NCBI GenBank assembly: GCA_963785645.1
Contig: CAWAWG010000023.1
Coordinates: 1-64,000, forward strand
Source of the DNA: Trebonia sp963785645
GTDB lineage: Bacteria > Actinomycetota > Actinomycetes > Streptosporangiales > Streptosporangiaceae
DNA: 64,000 nucleotides
Direction: 5' to 3'
The translations under genes and the position numbers were made by a program. The stretch's first letter is position 1. Each line of letters begins with the position of its first letter. This document shows positions 36,878-45,786 of this stretch, piece by piece. The notes below the pieces were generated by a model. The model searched no databases and was not told where the DNA came from. It saw nothing but the letters and a program-made list of their open reading frames with translations.

Positions 36878-38425
36878 CTACTCCCCGATCGCGGTGGCCT
36901 CGACCTCCTCGTCGAGGTCCGCCGGGGTGTCAGGCACCTTCGGCCTGCGGTCGCGGAGAAGCGCCGCGATGATCACCAGCGCGGCCAGGTCGAAGATCGC
37001 GGCCAGCCCGAACGCCGTGGACATGCCGTGCGCGAGTACGTGGGCGTGGAACGCCGGCGCCGACAGGCCGGCGACCGGGTGCGCCAGCGAGTCGCGGGTC
37101 GCGGTGCCGAACACCGCGACGAGGACGGCCAGGCCCACGGAACCGCCGAGCTGCTGCATGACGTTGACCATGCTGGAGGCGGCACCGGACTCTTCCGGCC
37201 GCACCCCGGCGAGCGAGGCCGTGGTGAGCGGGACGAACACCAGGCCCATGCCGCCGCCGAGCAGCACCATCGGGCCGAAGACCCCGGACCAGTACCCGGT
37301 CTCCGGTGACACCCGCGACAGCCAGGCCATCCCGATGACCACCGGGATCATGCCGATAACCATGAGCCGGTACCCGCCGACGCGCGGGATCAGCCGCGGC
37401 GCGAGCCGCGAGACCCCGAACAGCAGCGCCGTCATCGGCAGGAACGCGATCCCGGTCGTGAGCGCACCGAAGCCGAGCACATCCTGGAGGAACTGGGTCA
37501 GGAAGAAGAACATGCCGAACATGCCCGCCACGAGCAGCAGCCGCGCGACGAACGAACCGGACCGGCTCAGGCTGGCGAACAGCCGCAGCGGCGTGATCGG
37601 CTGCGGCGCGCGGGTCTCGTTGAACACGAAGGCGACGAGCAGCACGGCGCCCACCGCGAACGCGGCGATGCCGAGGTGGTCGCCCCAGCCGTTGGACGCG
37701 GCGCGGATGAAGGCGTAGACCAGCGCGGCGACACCCGCCGTGGAGGTGACGGCGCCTGGCAGGTCGAACCGGCCGGGCTGCCGCGGCGTCTCGGTCACGA
37801 ACAGCGGAGTGAGCACGGTCACCGCGATGCCGATCGGCACGTTGATGAACAGCACCCAGCGCCAGTTCGCCCACTGGGTGATCATGCCGCCGAGCACCAG
37901 GCCGAGCGAACTGCCCCCGGTCACCACGGCCGAGTAGATGGCCAGGGCCTTGATCCGCTCCTTGCCCTCGGAGAAGCCGCTGACGACCAGCGCCAGGACG
38001 GCCGGCGAGGCGAGCGCGCCGCCGACGCCCTGGACGGCGCGGGCGGCGAGCAGCACGGCGGCGTTCGGCGCGAGGCCGCCGGCCAGCGAGGCGAGGGTGA
38101 AGATGACGATGCCGGCCATGAACATCCGGCGGCGGCCGAGTATGTCGCCGGCCCGGCCGCCGAGCAGCAGGAGGCCGCCGAACGTCAGCGTGTACCCGTT
38201 CATTACCCAGGACAGGCTCGTGGCGGAGAAGTGCAGCCCGGCCTGGATGTGCGGCAGCGCGATGTTCACCACTGTCGCATCCAGGATGATCATGAGCTGG
38301 GCGCCGAGCATAATGGTGAGCGCGACGCCGGGACGGGTGCCGCGGCGCCGGTCGCGGACGTCGCCGACACCCGCTCCTGGATCCGCCAGGCGCGAGGTAC
38401 GATGAGGAAAGATACGGAGGTTCAC
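36878..38425 (-). CDS. DHA2-family multidrug efflux MFS transporter
   Basis: 515 aa from GTG 38425, about 14 membrane segments. The motif A region GGRAGDILGRRRMFMAG, motif C-like GGSSLGLVLGGMI and DATVVNIALPHIQ near TM1 (motif D1) are typical of EmrB/QacA proton antiporters. The TTG at 38461 would extend the protein into its own promoter, so I prefer the leaderless GTG, 7 bp after the -10. Substrate unknown. Its repressor gene seems lost (see 38488). Confidence 0.88.
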   Translation of the reverse strand: MNLRIFPHRTSRLADPGAGVGDVRDRRRGTRPGVALTIMLGAQLMIILDATVVNIALPHIQAGLHFSATSLSWVMNGYTLTFGGLLLLGGRAGDILGRRRMFMAGIVIFTLASLAGGLAPNAAVLLAARAVQGVGGALASPAVLALVVSGFSEGKERIKALAIYSAVVTGGSSLGLVLGGMITQWANWRWVLFINVPIGIAVTVLTPLFVTETPRQPGRFDLPGAVTSTAGVAALVYAFIRAASNGWGDHLGIAAFAVGAVLLVAFVFNETRAPQPITPLRLFASLSRSGSFVARLLLVAGMFGMFFFLTQFLQDVLGFGALTTGIAFLPMTALLFGVSRLAPRLIPRVGGYRLMVIGMIPVVIGMAWLSRVSPETGYWSGVFGPMVLLGGGMGLVFVPLTTASLAGVRPEESGAASSMVNVMQQLGGSVGLAVLVAVFGTATRDSLAHPVAGLSAPAFHAHVLAHGMSTAFGLAAIFDLAALVIIAALLRDRRPKVPDTPADLDEEVEATAIGE

Positions 38426-38432
38426 TCCGGTT

Positions 38433-38461
38433 ACTATACGGAGGTAGCCTCCGTTTTGCAA
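38433..38461 (-). promoter_or_regulatory. Promoter with operator in the spacer (efflux pump)
   Basis: -35 TTGCAA (38456-38461), 17-bp spacer, -10 TATAGT (38433-38438). The spacer is almost entirely the palindrome ACGGAGG-TAG-CCTCCGT (38438-38454). A second, weaker site lies at 38413-38430. This is the classical layout for TetR-type repression, with a leaderless GTG start. Confidence 0.75.
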
Positions 38462-38487
38462 ACCGATAGTGCGCGTAACCGATAGAC

Positions 38488-38694
38488 ATGGCCGGCAAGA
38501 CCCGCACCGACGCGGGCGACGAGCCCCGGATGCGGGTCGGCGCGCCCCTTGAGGACATCGCCCGCCGGGCGCAGAACCGCGCTTCCCGCTCAGTCGTTAC
38601 GACTGGGGGCACGGAACGCAATGCCGTTAAGCCAAATGATTGTTCTCCGGTTGTCCGCATATTCAAAGATCGACAGGCCCGGTGCTGCGGATAA
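38488..38694 (+). pseudogene. Truncated TetR-family regulator remnant
   Basis: 68-aa frame starting MAGKTRTDAGDEPRMRVGAP, then LEDIARRAQ. The opening resembles the N-terminus of TetR repressors that sit divergent to DHA2 pumps, but no HTH helix pair or ligand domain follows. At about 38590 the sequence becomes visibly AT-rich and non-homologous. I infer that the rest was removed by a rearrangement. Confidence is limited because only about 30 residues are informative. Confidence 0.35.
38591..38605. repeat. Palindrome at composition break
   Basis: CAGTCGT-T-ACGACTG, located exactly where GC-rich coding DNA of the TetR remnant changes into AT-richer DNA. It may mark a recombination point. Confidence 0.4.
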
Positions 38695-38914
38695 AACCTT
38701 GACGGTTCCAGCCCGTATGGCGGCAATTTTCTAGTTATCGATCATATTATATGGCCTGCTCTACGACGGAACTGCCGAATAAGCAGCCCGGCCTCGACTG
38801 CTCAAATCCAGTTCTGGACTTAACGAAGTAGGCCGGTACCTGAGCATTTCGTTGCGGCATATGGACTCGATGATTAACGTTGATTATCCAGATTCACAAT
38901 TGTAGGAGGTCATA
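38606..38914. other. AT-richer intergenic region
   Basis: 309 bp with lower GC than either side, holding the promoter of the following MFS gene (AT-rich gattaacgttgattatcc and the ribosome site aggaggt). No gene, tRNA or IS end recognised. Confidence 0.45.
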
Positions 38915-40177
38915 ATGCCTCTGCGGTCTGTCGCGACGGTCCTTCCGGGCGGCTCCGCCCGCAGGCCCGTCCTGCTGATGGCGCTGGGCGCGTTTGCACT
39001 GGGAACCGACGCGTACGTCATTAGCGGAGTGCTCCCCAAGGTGAGTAGCGACCTGGGCGTCTCGCTCACCGGTGCCGGTCTGCTCATCACCGTTTTCGCC
39101 GGCGTCTACGCCGTGTTCGCGCCGCCGATCGCGGTGCTCACGGGCAACATGCCCCGCAAGCGGGCCATGCAGATAGCGCTGGCGGTATTCATAGTCGCCA
39201 ACGTGCTCGCCGCGGTCGCGCCCAACTACGGGACCCTGGTCGCGGCACGGGTCCTGGCGGCCCTCGGCGCGGGCATGTATACCCCGGCCGCGGCCGCCGC
39301 TGCCGCCAGCATCGTCAAGCCGGAGGAACGGGGCCGGGCGCTCGCCACGGTGATTGGCGGGCTGACGATAGCCACCGCGGTCGGGGTGCCCATCGGCACC
39401 TTCATCGGCCTGGCGGCCAGTTGGCGTATGACGTTCGTGTTTGTCGCCGCCATGGGCCTCGTCGCCCTGGTGGGGGTGACTCACTCACTCGGGGAAATCG
39501 CCTCTCCGGGCGTGGTGTCGCTGCGCGAGCGCATCTCTTCCATCACGATCAAGGGCGTGCCGGGTACGTTGCTCGCCATCGTGATCGCCATCTGCGGGTT
39601 CTTTACCCTGTACACCTATATGGCGTGGTTCGCGGGCAAGGTCGGCGGCCTGACCGGGACGGCGGTTACGCTGATCTACGTGCTCTACGGGGTGAGCGCG
39701 GTGATCGCGAACTTTGCCGCCGGCTCGCTCATCGACCGCGTTTCCCCGACGCGCGTGGCCGCCTTCTCCCTTGGCAGCCTCGTCGTGACGCAGGCGCTGT
39801 TCGCCGTGACGGCACGGGTCGGGAACGGCTCCGCCGGGATGGCGTACGTACTGGGTTTCCTGGTGGTCCTGTGGGTCCTGACCGGGTGGCTGTTCTATCC
39901 CGCACTGCAAAAGCATGTGGCGGTCGCCGCGGGGCCGCGCGCTACGGTCGCCCTGTCCCTCGTCGCTTCCGCCGTGTACGCCGGGCAGGCCCTCGCGGGA
40001 GTCCTGGGGGGCGTCCTACTCCGGTACGGCCCGGCCAGCGTCGCGCTCGCCGCCACGGCCTGTGCGCTCATTGCCCTCGTCATCCTTTCCACCTCGACTC
40101 GTGCGGCCGAGCCGGTCCCTGATGTGGCCGGACCTGCGCCCTCCGCGTCCATGAGTGACGCAGGCCAGCGTCACTGA
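38915..40177 (+). CDS. MFS transporter, DHA1-type (AraJ/CmlR-like)
   Basis: 420 aa, 12 membrane segments; aggaggt 9 bp before the ATG. The N-terminal region GAFALGTDAYVISGVLPKVS is typical of DHA1 exporters such as chloramphenicol/arabinose-efflux types. Motif A-like sequence LTGNMPRKRAMQI and motif C-like GLTIATAVGVPIGTFIG are visible. Probably exports a drug or metabolite; a terminator follows. It may serve the small ABM gene next to it. Confidence 0.88.
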   Translation: MPLRSVATVLPGGSARRPVLLMALGAFALGTDAYVISGVLPKVSSDLGVSLTGAGLLITVFAGVYAVFAPPIAVLTGNMPRKRAMQIALAVFIVANVLAAVAPNYGTLVAARVLAALGAGMYTPAAAAAAASIVKPEERGRALATVIGGLTIATAVGVPIGTFIGLAASWRMTFVFVAAMGLVALVGVTHSLGEIASPGVVSLRERISSITIKGVPGTLLAIVIAICGFFTLYTYMAWFAGKVGGLTGTAVTLIYVLYGVSAVIANFAAGSLIDRVSPTRVAAFSLGSLVVTQALFAVTARVGNGSAGMAYVLGFLVVLWVLTGWLFYPALQKHVAVAAGPRATVALSLVASAVYAGQALAGVLGGVLLRYGPASVALAATACALIALVILSTSTRAAEPVPDVAGPAPSASMSDAGQRH

Positions 40178-40230
40178 CATCGAGGGGGGACGAGAGACGT
40201 CCGCCGGTTCGCGGCGTGCTCCCGAGGCAG

Positions 40231-40270
40231 GCATCAGGTCACGGGACCGGTTGGTCCCGTGACCTGATGC
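40231..40270 (+). terminator. Terminator after the MFS gene
   Basis: Perfect 18-bp stem GCATCAGGTCACGGGACC, loop GGTT, complementary arm 40253-40270. Confidence 0.85.
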
Positions 40271-40465
40271 GTCCTGCCGCGCCGCCCGGACGCGGCGGAT
40301 CTAATCGATACATGACATAAAAGCCGCTCATACCTGGATAAGTGTTCGGCAGGAAGGGTGAGCGAATACTTTCCGTTGACCTTTTCGGCTATTTTTTAGG
40401 TATCGCTTCGGCTTTTTAGAGGCCGCTACGGTACCGGACGTGATCGTCTTAGGAAGAGGACCATC

Positions 40466-40795
40466 GTGACAGATTCGCTGCAAGGAGCCAAAGCCGTCCG
40501 TATTTCGAGGGGTACCTTCGACCCGGCCCGGTTGGACGAGGTCATCGCCATGAACAACCACACCTCGGAATACCTGGTCCCGGCGCTCCGGTCGCTGCCG
40601 GGGCTCATCCACTATTACATCGCCACCTCGCCACTTGGCCATGTCGTGGGCCTCAGCCTCTGGGAAAGCGTCGAGCAGGCAGCGGAATTGGATAATTTGA
40701 AAGATATGTTCGTCCGGGCCCGCGGGGAGGCGCGGGAGGTCGGCGTGACCTTCCACGACCCGATCATCACCCACGCCACCGACTGGATTGCCTGA
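40466..40795 (+). CDS. ABM-like dimeric alpha/beta-barrel protein
   Basis: 109 aa from GTG 40466 with ggaagagg upstream. The fold signature is the short beta-alpha-beta-beta pattern: AVRISRGTFDPARLDEVIA, LPGLIHYYIATSP, HVVGLSLWESVEQA. It resembles antibiotic-biosynthesis monooxygenase/stress-responsive dimeric barrel proteins, which oxidise quinols or act as cyclases. No catalytic residue can be assigned. Transcribed alone between two terminators. Confidence 0.65.
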   Translation: MTDSLQGAKAVRISRGTFDPARLDEVIAMNNHTSEYLVPALRSLPGLIHYYIATSPLGHVVGLSLWESVEQAAELDNLKDMFVRARGEAREVGVTFHDPIITHATDWIA

Positions 40796-40842
40796 CAGTC
40801 AGGGTAGCTGACCGCGTACGGGCGCTATCCGACAGGGAAGAA

Positions 40843-40878
40843 AGAACGGGCTGGCGGCAGTCGCCGCCAGCCCGTTCT
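40843..40878 (+). terminator. Terminator after the ABM-like gene
   Basis: Stem AGAACGGGCTGGCGGC, loop AGTC, perfect complementary arm to 40878, then tgctta. Confidence 0.85.
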
Positions 40879-41027
40879 GCTTATCGTTCTTGATTAACGG
40901 GTGCGGCCCGTAGGGCCGGCCTTCCCTGGCCGCGAATTCGCTTTTCCGGGAAGCTGGCCTACGGTATTCAGCAGCAAGGGCTATTGGAAAGCGAAGAGCG
41001 GCTAGACCTATATGCCCGGGTGCCGGT

Positions 41028-42395
41028 TCAACTGTGCATCGGGACCGTGTTCAAGTGCTGCGTGAGCACCATTCCGGTGCTCATCGGCACGTCAGACTGA
41101 ACCTTGACCCGCGGGTAGACGCGTACTCCGTGCATCCGGGATCCGGCCGCGACCCGCGCCTCGTCCCCGATCGCGGTGTAACCGGTGAGCACCGTGGCCT
41201 GACCGACGGCGGATTCCACCGTGGCCATGGAACCGACAATCACGTCCTCCAGCCGTGCCCCGGCGCCGATCATGGCATGGTCCGCGCAGGCGGAGCCCCG
41301 AAGCACGGCACCGACGCCGACGTCTACCCCGTCGGCGATGTCGGAGTCTGCCACCGAGACGCCGGTGCCGATCTCTACGTCCCGCCCGATCCGCACGTTT
41401 GGCCCGATCTTGACCTCGCCGGTGGCTAGCTTCTGCTCGAGGGTCCGGCCAGTGACCAGGTCCGCCAGGCGCAGGCTGCTTTCGTGAATGCGCACGGAGT
41501 CGCTCACCGCGACCTCGCCGTCCAGTTCCCTGGCGAGCAGCGGAAACTTGCCGCGCAGCAGGTCTCCGAGCGTCTCCAGGTAACTTTGCGGCGTGCCGAG
41601 GTCACCGAAGCGCGCGATCCTGTGCGCGGCGACGTGGCGCCCGTGGCGCGCAAGGAACGGGAGCAACTGGCCGCCCCAGTCAAGGCCGGTGACCGCCAGG
41701 TGGCGAAGTCGCGGCAGCCTCGCAAGGGCACGCAGCCGGGTGCAGTCGATCAGGTACAGGCCGGCGTTCACGTCGACCATCCCGTCGTCGCGGTACGCCA
41801 TGCGCACCGCCTCCGCCAGGGCTGGCTTCTCATGGAAACCCAGCACGCGCGGCCCGTCGAGCGACAGCACCCCGTATTTTCCCGCCGCTACCCTGGGGCT
41901 GCGGGCCACGCTCGCCACGGTAACCACCGCATTCTGCGCACGGTGGGCGGCGACCATTTCGTCAAGGTCAAAGTCGAAGACCGAGTCGGTTGGAAAGACC
42001 AGCGCCAAGCCATCCAGCTGCCAGTGCTCAAGCGCCCGCAGCGTTGCCTGGCCCGACCCGGTGTTCTCTGTGTCGAAACGCGGTCGCGAGTAACTGACGG
42101 ACAGGCCGCGCGGCTCGCCGTGGCCGAGAATTGACTTGATCTGCGTCCGGTTTTCCAGGCCCTTGGCGACCACGTAAAAGCGTGTCACGCCCTGCCGCGC
42201 GAGCAGGTCGACCTCCCAGTCGATCAGACTCTTCCCGGCCAATGTGATAGCCGCCTTACTGCGCTGATAGTCAGGCGACCGCAGCGTCAGCGGCCTGGCG
42301 CGCATACCTGAACCGCCGGCCAGGGCCAAGGCGACCGGAGCAGCGTCCGGCACGGGGCGCAGCGGGCGGCTCACGTTATCTTTACTGCTCGGCAC
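41028..42395 (-). CDS. Sugar-nucleotidyltransferase (GMP-like NDP-sugar pyrophosphorylase)
   Basis: 455 aa from GTG 42395 with aaggag 6 bp upstream. The N-terminal catalytic domain has ALALAGGSGMRARPLT (the GGxGxRxxPLT signature), VFPTDSVFDFD (usually GD at this site) and GFHEKP. The C-terminal part is a left-handed beta-helix of hexapeptide repeats (IGPNVRIGRDVEIGTGVSV, IGAGARLEDVIVGS). Similar to actinobacterial mannose-1-P guanylyl- or glucose-1-P-type enzymes; the nucleotide and sugar are not decided by sequence. The motif PLTLRSPDYQRSKA replaces the usual LT...K.L, so it may be a divergent member. Confidence 0.75.
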   Translation of the reverse strand: MPSSKDNVSRPLRPVPDAAPVALALAGGSGMRARPLTLRSPDYQRSKAAITLAGKSLIDWEVDLLARQGVTRFYVVAKGLENRTQIKSILGHGEPRGLSVSYSRPRFDTENTGSGQATLRALEHWQLDGLALVFPTDSVFDFDLDEMVAAHRAQNAVVTVASVARSPRVAAGKYGVLSLDGPRVLGFHEKPALAEAVRMAYRDDGMVDVNAGLYLIDCTRLRALARLPRLRHLAVTGLDWGGQLLPFLARHGRHVAAHRIARFGDLGTPQSYLETLGDLLRGKFPLLARELDGEVAVSDSVRIHESSLRLADLVTGRTLEQKLATGEVKIGPNVRIGRDVEIGTGVSVADSDIADGVDVGVGAVLRGSACADHAMIGAGARLEDVIVGSMATVESAVGQATVLTGYTAIGDEARVAAGSRMHGVRVYPRVKVQSDVPMSTGMVLTQHLNTVPMHS

Positions 42396-42705
42396 CTGGA
42401 CTCCTTATCGGGGTGATTTCCGGTTCTGTATTCCGTGTCGCCGGTATTGAAGTATCACGGAGACACTCACGGGCACAATAAGAAGTGCACGAAGCACGTC
42501 GGCTTATATGCTGGCCGCCCCGGGCCCGCGCCGCGCGGAGTTTGGTGACCCGGACGCGGACCGTCGGCGATGTTCAGGACATCCGCTTCTGAAACGGCCG
42601 TCAGGGCAGCATTCCACTACACGCAATTTAACGTAGTGCCGGGAATTGTGAATGGCGCACTTTCAGCGCTCCCGTAGATGAAATAGGCCGTGTCAGACTG
42701 AAGAG
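42396..42705. other. Divergent intergenic region
   Basis: 310 bp between the nucleotidyltransferase and malQ genes. A small dyad CACTAC...GTAGTG (42614-42637) lies 69 bp before malQ. AT-rich patches near 42610-42680 probably carry the malQ promoter. No gene seen. Confidence 0.4.
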
Positions 42706-44511
42706 GTGAATAGCAACGAACTCCGGAAGCGGGCAGCCGCTATGGGCGTGGCCGTGTCGTATGTGAACGACCACGGTCACGAGACGACGGTATCGGACCA
42801 AACGCTGGCCGCGATACTCGATATCCTGCACGACGCTCCCCCGCCCGGTGAAACGCCGCCCGCCTCCGCCGCGTTGGCCGCACCCGGGCCGGCTGGCCGC
42901 TCCTGGGGGTTCGCGGTGCAGCTCTACTCGGTGCGCTCACGGGACTCCTGGGGCCACGGAGACCTGCACGACCTAGCGGAGTTCGCGAAGTGGTCGGCCC
43001 GTGAACTCGGCGCCGGATTCGTTCTGATTAATCCGCTGCACGCGGCCGAGCCGCGGCCGCCCATCAGCGCCTCGCCGTACCTGCCGATGAGCCGCCGGTT
43101 CATTAGTCCGCTCTACCTGCGAATCGAAGATATCGAGGAATTGCAAGACCTCGATCCTTCCGAACGAAAGGTAGTGACTGCCCTCGGCGCACCGCTTCGC
43201 GCGGCGAGTACGACGGCGGCGCTGATTGACCGCGACGCCGTATGGGCCGCCAAACGCGCCGCGCTCGAGAAGATTCGCCGGGTGCCGCTGCGCGCGGGCC
43301 GACAGGCCGCACTGAACGCGTTCCGCCGGGGACAGGGCCAGGCGCTTGAGGACTGGGCAACCTGGTGCGCGATCGCGGAACGGTACGGCTCCGACTACCG
43401 GACCTGGCCCGCCCCGGTGCGGCGCCCGGATTCCGCAGAGGTCGCGGCGCGCCGCCGCGAGCTGGCCGAACTGGTCGATTTCCACGTCTGGGTACAGTGG
43501 CTGGTCGCGGAGCAGGCGACGGCGGCGCAGCGGGCGGCCAAGTCGGCCGGGATGGCAATCGGCATCGTGCACGACCTGGCGGTAGGCGCGCACCCGGGCG
43601 GTGCCGACGCCTGGGCCGGTCACGATGTCTTCGTCCGCGACGTCAGCGTGGGCGCGCCACCCGACTCGTTCAATCAGAACGGCCAGAACTGGTCGCTGCC
43701 TCCCTGGCACCCTCGGCACCTGGCCGCGCAGGACTACCGTCCGCTGGCCGACCTGATGGCCGCGGCCGCGGGGGACGCGGGCGGGCTGCGAATCGACCAC
43801 GCGATGGGCCTGTCCCGCCTGTGGTGGATCCCGGCCGGCATGTCAGCGAGGCAGGGCGCTTACGTGCGGTACGACCACGAGGCTACCCTGGGCACCCTGG
43901 CCGCACAGATGGCCCGCACCGGCACGATCGCGATCGGCGAGGATCTCGGCACCGTGGAGCCGTGGTTGCGGGACGCGCTGCGGACGCGCGGCGTGCTCGG
44001 CACCTCGCTGCTGTGGTTCGAGTCCGGGCCGGACGGTGCTCCGTTGCCGCCGTCGAGGTGGCGGCGCAACAGCCTCGCCACCGTCGCCACCCACGACATG
44101 CCGCCGGCCGCCGCCTTCCTCAGCAGGGAACAGGTGGCCGAGCGGGCCCGGCTCGGCCTGCTATCCCGGCCGGTCGCCGCCGAGCGCGCCGACGCGGACA
44201 AGCTGGTCTCGGCCTGGCTGGGCGCCCTGACCCGCGAGGGGCTGCTCCAAGCCGGGGAGGCTCCAGGTCCCGCCGCCTTCACCACCGCGCTCTACGCCTA
44301 CGTGGCCAAGACGCCGGCGCTGCTCATCAGCGTCTCGCTGGCGGAGGCAGCCGGGGAACTGCGCTCCCAGAACATGCCGGGGACGACGACCGAGTACCCC
44401 AACTGGCGGGTCCCCCTCTGCGGCCCCGATGGCGCGCCGGTCCTGCTTGAAGACCTGGCGGAGTCCGGCACCATCCGGGCCGTCGCCCGGGCCGTCGCCC
44501 GCGGACGGTGA
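42706..44511 (+). CDS. malQ: 4-alpha-glucanotransferase (GH77 amylomaltase)
   Basis: 601 aa from GTG 42706. Transfers maltooligosyl units between alpha-1,4-glucans in the cytoplasm. An N-terminal helical domain as in actinobacterial MalQ (1-70) leads to the GH77 barrel: WGFAVQLYSVRSRDSWGHGD, NPLHAAEP, the nucleophile region GGLRIDHAMGLSRLWW, the acid/base IAIGEDLGTVEPWL and the third carboxylate ATHDMPPAAAF. The C-terminal MPGTTTEYPNWRVPL is conserved. It stands alone; GlgX is encoded 14 kb away. Confidence 0.9.
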   Translation: MNSNELRKRAAAMGVAVSYVNDHGHETTVSDQTLAAILDILHDAPPPGETPPASAALAAPGPAGRSWGFAVQLYSVRSRDSWGHGDLHDLAEFAKWSARELGAGFVLINPLHAAEPRPPISASPYLPMSRRFISPLYLRIEDIEELQDLDPSERKVVTALGAPLRAASTTAALIDRDAVWAAKRAALEKIRRVPLRAGRQAALNAFRRGQGQALEDWATWCAIAERYGSDYRTWPAPVRRPDSAEVAARRRELAELVDFHVWVQWLVAEQATAAQRAAKSAGMAIGIVHDLAVGAHPGGADAWAGHDVFVRDVSVGAPPDSFNQNGQNWSLPPWHPRHLAAQDYRPLADLMAAAAGDAGGLRIDHAMGLSRLWWIPAGMSARQGAYVRYDHEATLGTLAAQMARTGTIAIGEDLGTVEPWLRDALRTRGVLGTSLLWFESGPDGAPLPPSRWRRNSLATVATHDMPPAAAFLSREQVAERARLGLLSRPVAAERADADKLVSAWLGALTREGLLQAGEAPGPAAFTTALYAYVAKTPALLISVSLAEAAGELRSQNMPGTTTEYPNWRVPLCGPDGAPVLLEDLAESGTIRAVARAVARGR

Positions 44512-44559
44512 GTCGCGCTGGCGGTTCCCCCCGGGACCGTCTAACCGGGCGTAGGCCGG

Positions 44560-45762
44560 TCAGTAACCAGCGGAAATGGAACCCAGAGATGGAACGCCGA
44601 CGGTCAGCAGCCAGTCCTCGTCGGCCAGCGCGACGGGCCGCTCCGGGCGCAGGACGCGACAGGCGGAGGCGACCGAGACCAGCGTCGCGTAATGGTGCCA
44701 GCCGGTGAAGGAACGGCCCTCGAAGTGCCGCAGCCCGAGCTCCTCGTAGAGGACGTGCATGTCCGTTCGCACGCCGGCGTGACAGTCGATCGCGTCCAGC
44801 AGGTGAGAGGTCTCGCTCAGCGGGAACGAGGTGACCCAGGCAGAGCGCGGCAGGTCCCGCACCGGGGACCACTCTGCCACCAGGTACCGTTGCCGGCCGG
44901 GGCGGCCGGGTGACGGCGCGAGCGGCGTCGCGATGACGCGATGCAGGCTCTGGCGGGTCCGCGACGTCTGCCAGCTGTTCAGCGCGGCCGCCTTCCCGCG
45001 CGCCGCTTCCCCCAGGAGCTGCCCGAACGTCACCGTCCGGCCGGTACCGGTCACCGTCGGCCGGTTCACCGCTACCTTCATGGCGTAGGGCAGGTGCCGG
45101 TCATCGAGGCCGCGCAGGCATCGCTCCACGTCCGGCTCGGGGGTCAGGTCGCCGAGCACCGGGCACGGCGGCACCAGCCATTCGGCCGTCGCCTCGTCGA
45201 TCACGTCCAGCATGTGCTCCCAGCGGGGCTTGCAGCGTTCGGCCGGCGGCACGTGCGCCTTGGACCGCCGCACCGTGTCGTTCTCCCAGCTCGTGGGGAG
45301 CCGGAGCCGCCAGTTGACCGGGCAGTTCCAGCCGTCGCCGCAGAGGAACAGCCCCAGGCCCAGCTGGCAGTTCAGCGCGCGGCCCTCCTGGTGGGCGAAC
45401 TGCCTGTCAACGGCGACGGAGTTACGGCCGTTCTTCGGGATCATCACGTCCTCAAGCAGCCAGAAGGCGGGGTCCAGGGCCGCTGCGAGCTGAAGCGTCA
45501 GGTCACGGCGGATGAGGTCCGACCGCCAGGTGCTCTGGTTGACGAACTGCTGCAGGCACTGCTCGGCGCCTCCGCCCGCGACCTCGGCCGAGATGCGCTT
45601 GACGGTCTTCCTCCCCTGGAGGTTAAGCAGCCCGCGGACGTAGATCTCCGCCCACCGGCGCTGGTCGGATCTTGGCAGAGACGAGAAAACCTGATGGCAC
45701 ATCCGGGAGGTTTCATCAATAAATGAATCATCGTCCGGGTAGCTGTACGAGGGATAATTCAT
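44560..45762 (-). CDS. IS701/IS4-type transposase-like protein, possibly domesticated
   Basis: 400 aa, intact; ggag 7 bp upstream. Features of the IS701 DDE fold: NQSTWRSDLIRRDL, LLEDVMIPKNGRNSVAVDRQ (first acidic residue in the place of the usual DDTGFPKKG), RALNCQLGLGLFL, RHLPYAMKVAVNR and the C-terminal HFEGRSFTGWHHYATLV (Glu region). No inverted-repeat ends or target duplication are seen around it. It lies 24 bp after an unknown membrane-protein gene in the same direction and seems co-transcribed. Function beyond that is not known. Confidence 0.75.
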   Translation of the reverse strand: MNYPSYSYPDDDSFIDETSRMCHQVFSSLPRSDQRRWAEIYVRGLLNLQGRKTVKRISAEVAGGGAEQCLQQFVNQSTWRSDLIRRDLTLQLAAALDPAFWLLEDVMIPKNGRNSVAVDRQFAHQEGRALNCQLGLGLFLCGDGWNCPVNWRLRLPTSWENDTVRRSKAHVPPAERCKPRWEHMLDVIDEATAEWLVPPCPVLGDLTPEPDVERCLRGLDDRHLPYAMKVAVNRPTVTGTGRTVTFGQLLGEAARGKAAALNSWQTSRTRQSLHRVIATPLAPSPGRPGRQRYLVAEWSPVRDLPRSAWVTSFPLSETSHLLDAIDCHAGVRTDMHVLYEELGLRHFEGRSFTGWHHYATLVSVASACRVLRPERPVALADEDWLLTVGVPSLGSISAGY

Positions 45763-45786
45763 CTTGCGACTCCGAAATATATCCTG

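Noticed and set aside
38606..38914. tRNA-like stretch in the AT-richer gap
   Set aside because: No T-loop with GGTTCGA and no consistent cloverleaf could be drawn.
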